Positions 62,066 through 64,000 of a DNA stretch of 64,000 nucleotides are shown here, in pieces (within the stretch, counting starts at the first letter, position 1; every line of letters begins with the position of its first letter). The stretch is from Trichobilharzia szidati. Lineage: Eukaryota > Platyhelminthes > Trematoda > Strigeidida > Schistosomatidae. The notes beneath the pieces are model-generated. The model was given only the letters and a program-made list of their open reading frames with translations. It was not told where the DNA came from and searched no databases. The stretch lies in assembly GCA_944472155.2 (NCBI GenBank), contig OX235273.1, forward strand, positions 33,887,204 to 33,951,203, written 5' to 3'. The position numbers and the translations under genes are program-made.

Positions 62066-62479
62066 TGCATAACAAGTCTGCACTCCTGACTGCGTCAGTA
62101 TTGAACTTCATTTTTTAAGAACTAGTCTTGCTGAGAACGAATACTCTAACCGGTTTATTGATAATAATAGTATGAACGAGGAACATTTCAAACTGGTCAT
62201 TAAGATTTTCTTCCCGACGAAACCAGTTCTGCTCTCTTGTGTGGGTATGTAATTTGATCACAGTCAGATAATGCTTTCTACATGAACACTTCAGCATGGT
62301 TTAATGAGGGAGAAATGGAAGTCTGTATATTTGCCTGTATATGTATATGTACGGTGTTTTTGTATGAAAAACACGCAAACCCATAAATGAAAGTTATAAT
62401 AAGTGTTCAGAGATTAAAAAATGGTAACGAATAATTTTATCATTAGTTTTGTTTCATTAAAGTTTCACGTTTTGGTTTG

Positions 62480-63400
62480 ATGTATAGGTGATAAGTCAAT
62501 GCCTTCTCTCATATTTATAGCACTCAAAGCAGTTAAAGTATGCAAGGGTTCAGAGGTCAGCCTTTCTCTATGTGAATGGAGGCCTTCTTCTAGAGTTTTG
62601 ACATTGTCAAAATCGATCTTATCTCCGCTTTCTATAACATGCGTCGTTAAAGCTACAACTTTCCTTCTTTGACACTTTTTAATTCTGCTCCATTTCTAGG
62701 CGGATGCTTCGTTCACAGCCTGTGTTCTGTCACTGTAACCTCTTCAGTTGTCTACTGCTTTTCCGATATATCAAGCATCATATTCTGAATATTTTATCCC
62801 ACAGACATAGTTGTTTCGTGTTATTTTGGCAAAATATATCATTGGTAATAACTAAAACTTCCTCTAGAGAATTAGAGGGCTTAAAATAGACTTTAACACC
62901 ATAAGAAGTAAAAACCCTTAGAAGTCTTCCAGTCGTATCTTTTTGCAATGTAATACTTAATGTTGACACTGAAGTCTATCTCAGTCTTCTTCTTTCTTTC
63001 CTACGATTTCAGTTGAAAATGCTTTTTAGTAACTTTTTTTAATAACAGTTCTCAGTCAAGACTTGTTTTACAGTGGTCATCTTCTTCGCCACATTATCGT
63101 TTATGGTTATAATATTTTTTTCTAGCTCTACTTAGAAGATTTAAAGCTACTGGAACTCTCATACTTTTGGCATGATAAGGTGGGAAATCCAAACATTGTT
63201 TGAATATGTGGGTTTCCTATGTGTCGTGAGCTTAAATTTCCCATCAGTTCGTCTTTTGACTAAAGAGTGTAGACAGTCTGGAGTTCCATAAAATGATTCC
63301 ACTTCATTTGTATACTGTATGCAAGCTGAGACAGAGTTTATTGGCTTTAGGGTTTTCTTTAGCAGCTTTCTTAATGCATATATATATATATAATCACACA
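62480..63400 (-). pseudogene. PLE-E remnant: RT C-terminus and GIY-YIG linker
   Basis: 63159-63401 - strand: GTPDCLHSLVKRRTDGKFKL and TTHRKPTYSNNVW (post-palm PLE motif); 62778-62969: YGVKVYFKPSNSLEEVLVIT, the linker before the Cys-rich YIG block, which continues decayed to 62700. A different PLE lineage from A-D. Confidence 0.65.
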
Positions 63401-64000
63401 TGTCAGGTGATACATAACGGAAAACTCAGCGAGGCTTTCGAAGTGGATACAGGAGTAAGGCAAGGTTACCCACCACTATCAAGGATGATATTCCTAATTG
63501 TGGTGGACTGGATTATGCGGTACAACGTGAGAGGGAGTGGAAAGACAGGAATACATATGGACGGTTAAGACGACTCTAGAAGATCTGAATTTCGCATGTG
63601 GATGATTTATGTTTAATGTCACGCAAACTCGAAGACTTACAGGTAGGCGAAGACCAACAATTTGACTGAAGAGGTGGTTAGCGAAGACAGGACTCCAGGG
63701 GAACACAGAGAAGATGGAGGTGATGAATATAATCAAACAACTAACAACGACAGCAATAACAACCAGCACCAGTCAACATCAACAGGAGTGGTTTGACAGA
63801 GGTCACTTCCTGCATTCACTTATCCAGCCAGGAAGCACGGTTTCAACCACAGACAATCAAACAACATGGATGAAGATTTCAAAGCCAGCCAGCCAGCATA
63901 AACAACAAGATTCGGATTCTGTTCAACACAAATGTGAAGTCAGTCAGTGCTTCTATACGTTTCAGAAGCGTGCACCGCACTCGCGTCAAGAAAAGCATTT
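63395..64000 (+). pseudogene. RTE-1 fragment at the right edge
   Basis: [20 protein letters not shown] then [36 protein letters not shown] (63591-63606) has the same 4-nt insertion at FADD. Continues past the window. Confidence 0.7.

Larger units (their letters stand above)
60435..64000 (+). other. VMAT intron 6, open at the right edge
   Basis: Donor GTAAGT at 60435; no acceptor-exon pair resembling SLC18 TM7 found. Holds SINE-A, SINE-B, SINE-C, hammerhead, PLE and RTE-1 remnants. 60990-61335 and 61510-61835 show nothing recognisable. Confidence 0.75.

Noticed and set aside
60435..64000. Further VMAT exons (TM7 onward)
   Set aside because: No frame with SLC18 TM7-12 motifs next to splice sites was found; the 61-aa and 68-aa frames there are repeat or AT-rich sequence.
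1..64000. CRISPR arrays, bacterial operons or a viral genome
   Set aside because: Repeats are dispersed retroelements, introns are spliceosomal, and there is no regular repeat-spacer array.

Overview
The window looks like nuclear DNA of a blood fluke (Schistosoma or a close relative). It is AT-rich and intron-rich, with almost no intact reading frames outside retroelements. It carries the repeat community expected of schistosomes: RTE-clade and CR1-like LINEs, Penelope-like elements (PLEs) with GIY-YIG endonuclease, and tRNA-headed short retroposons that include a Sm-alpha-like copy with hammerhead-ribozyme relics. The species is inferred from repeat and gene content only.

The one host gene I can support is on the + strand from 40734 to 60434 and continues past the right edge. 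Six exons join in frame, with GT-AG introns, into the first ~298 residues of a vesicular monoamine transporter (SLC18/VMAT). Introns of 1.9-5.4 kb separate them and hold most of the better preserved retroelements: a PLE in intron 1, an RTE on the - strand in intron 2, SINEs in introns 3 and 4, and a PLE plus a near full-length RTE on the + strand in intron 5.

1-40.3 kb has no host exon I can recognise. It is layered repeats: a complete small PLE insertion with a 13-nt target duplication (2.2-3.5 kb), more PLE pieces (4.5-7 kb), an RTE-2 LINE with an intact reverse transcriptase frame inserted in a SINE (9.9-12.25 kb), SINEs and PLE debris (13.9-29.7 kb), RTE-1 and CR1-like copies (29.8-34.1 kb), and a PLE with a nested RTE pair (34.8-37.1 kb). 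60.4-64 kb is intron 6 with SINE, PLE and RTE debris.

The main non-gene signal is a set of small self-cleaving-ribozyme-like modules. I see three kinds: a Sm-alpha/SINE-B type, a PLE terminal-repeat type, and a third type at 38.2 and 61.4 kb whose 8-bp stem III is kept in both copies. Other signals are a SINE family (SINE-A) that appears to be a tRNA head fused to both ends of RTE-1, and a 4-nt insertion shared by three RTE-1 copies exactly at the catalytic FADD box. Family names RTE-1, RTE-2, PLE-A to E and SINE-A to C are labels local to this answer.
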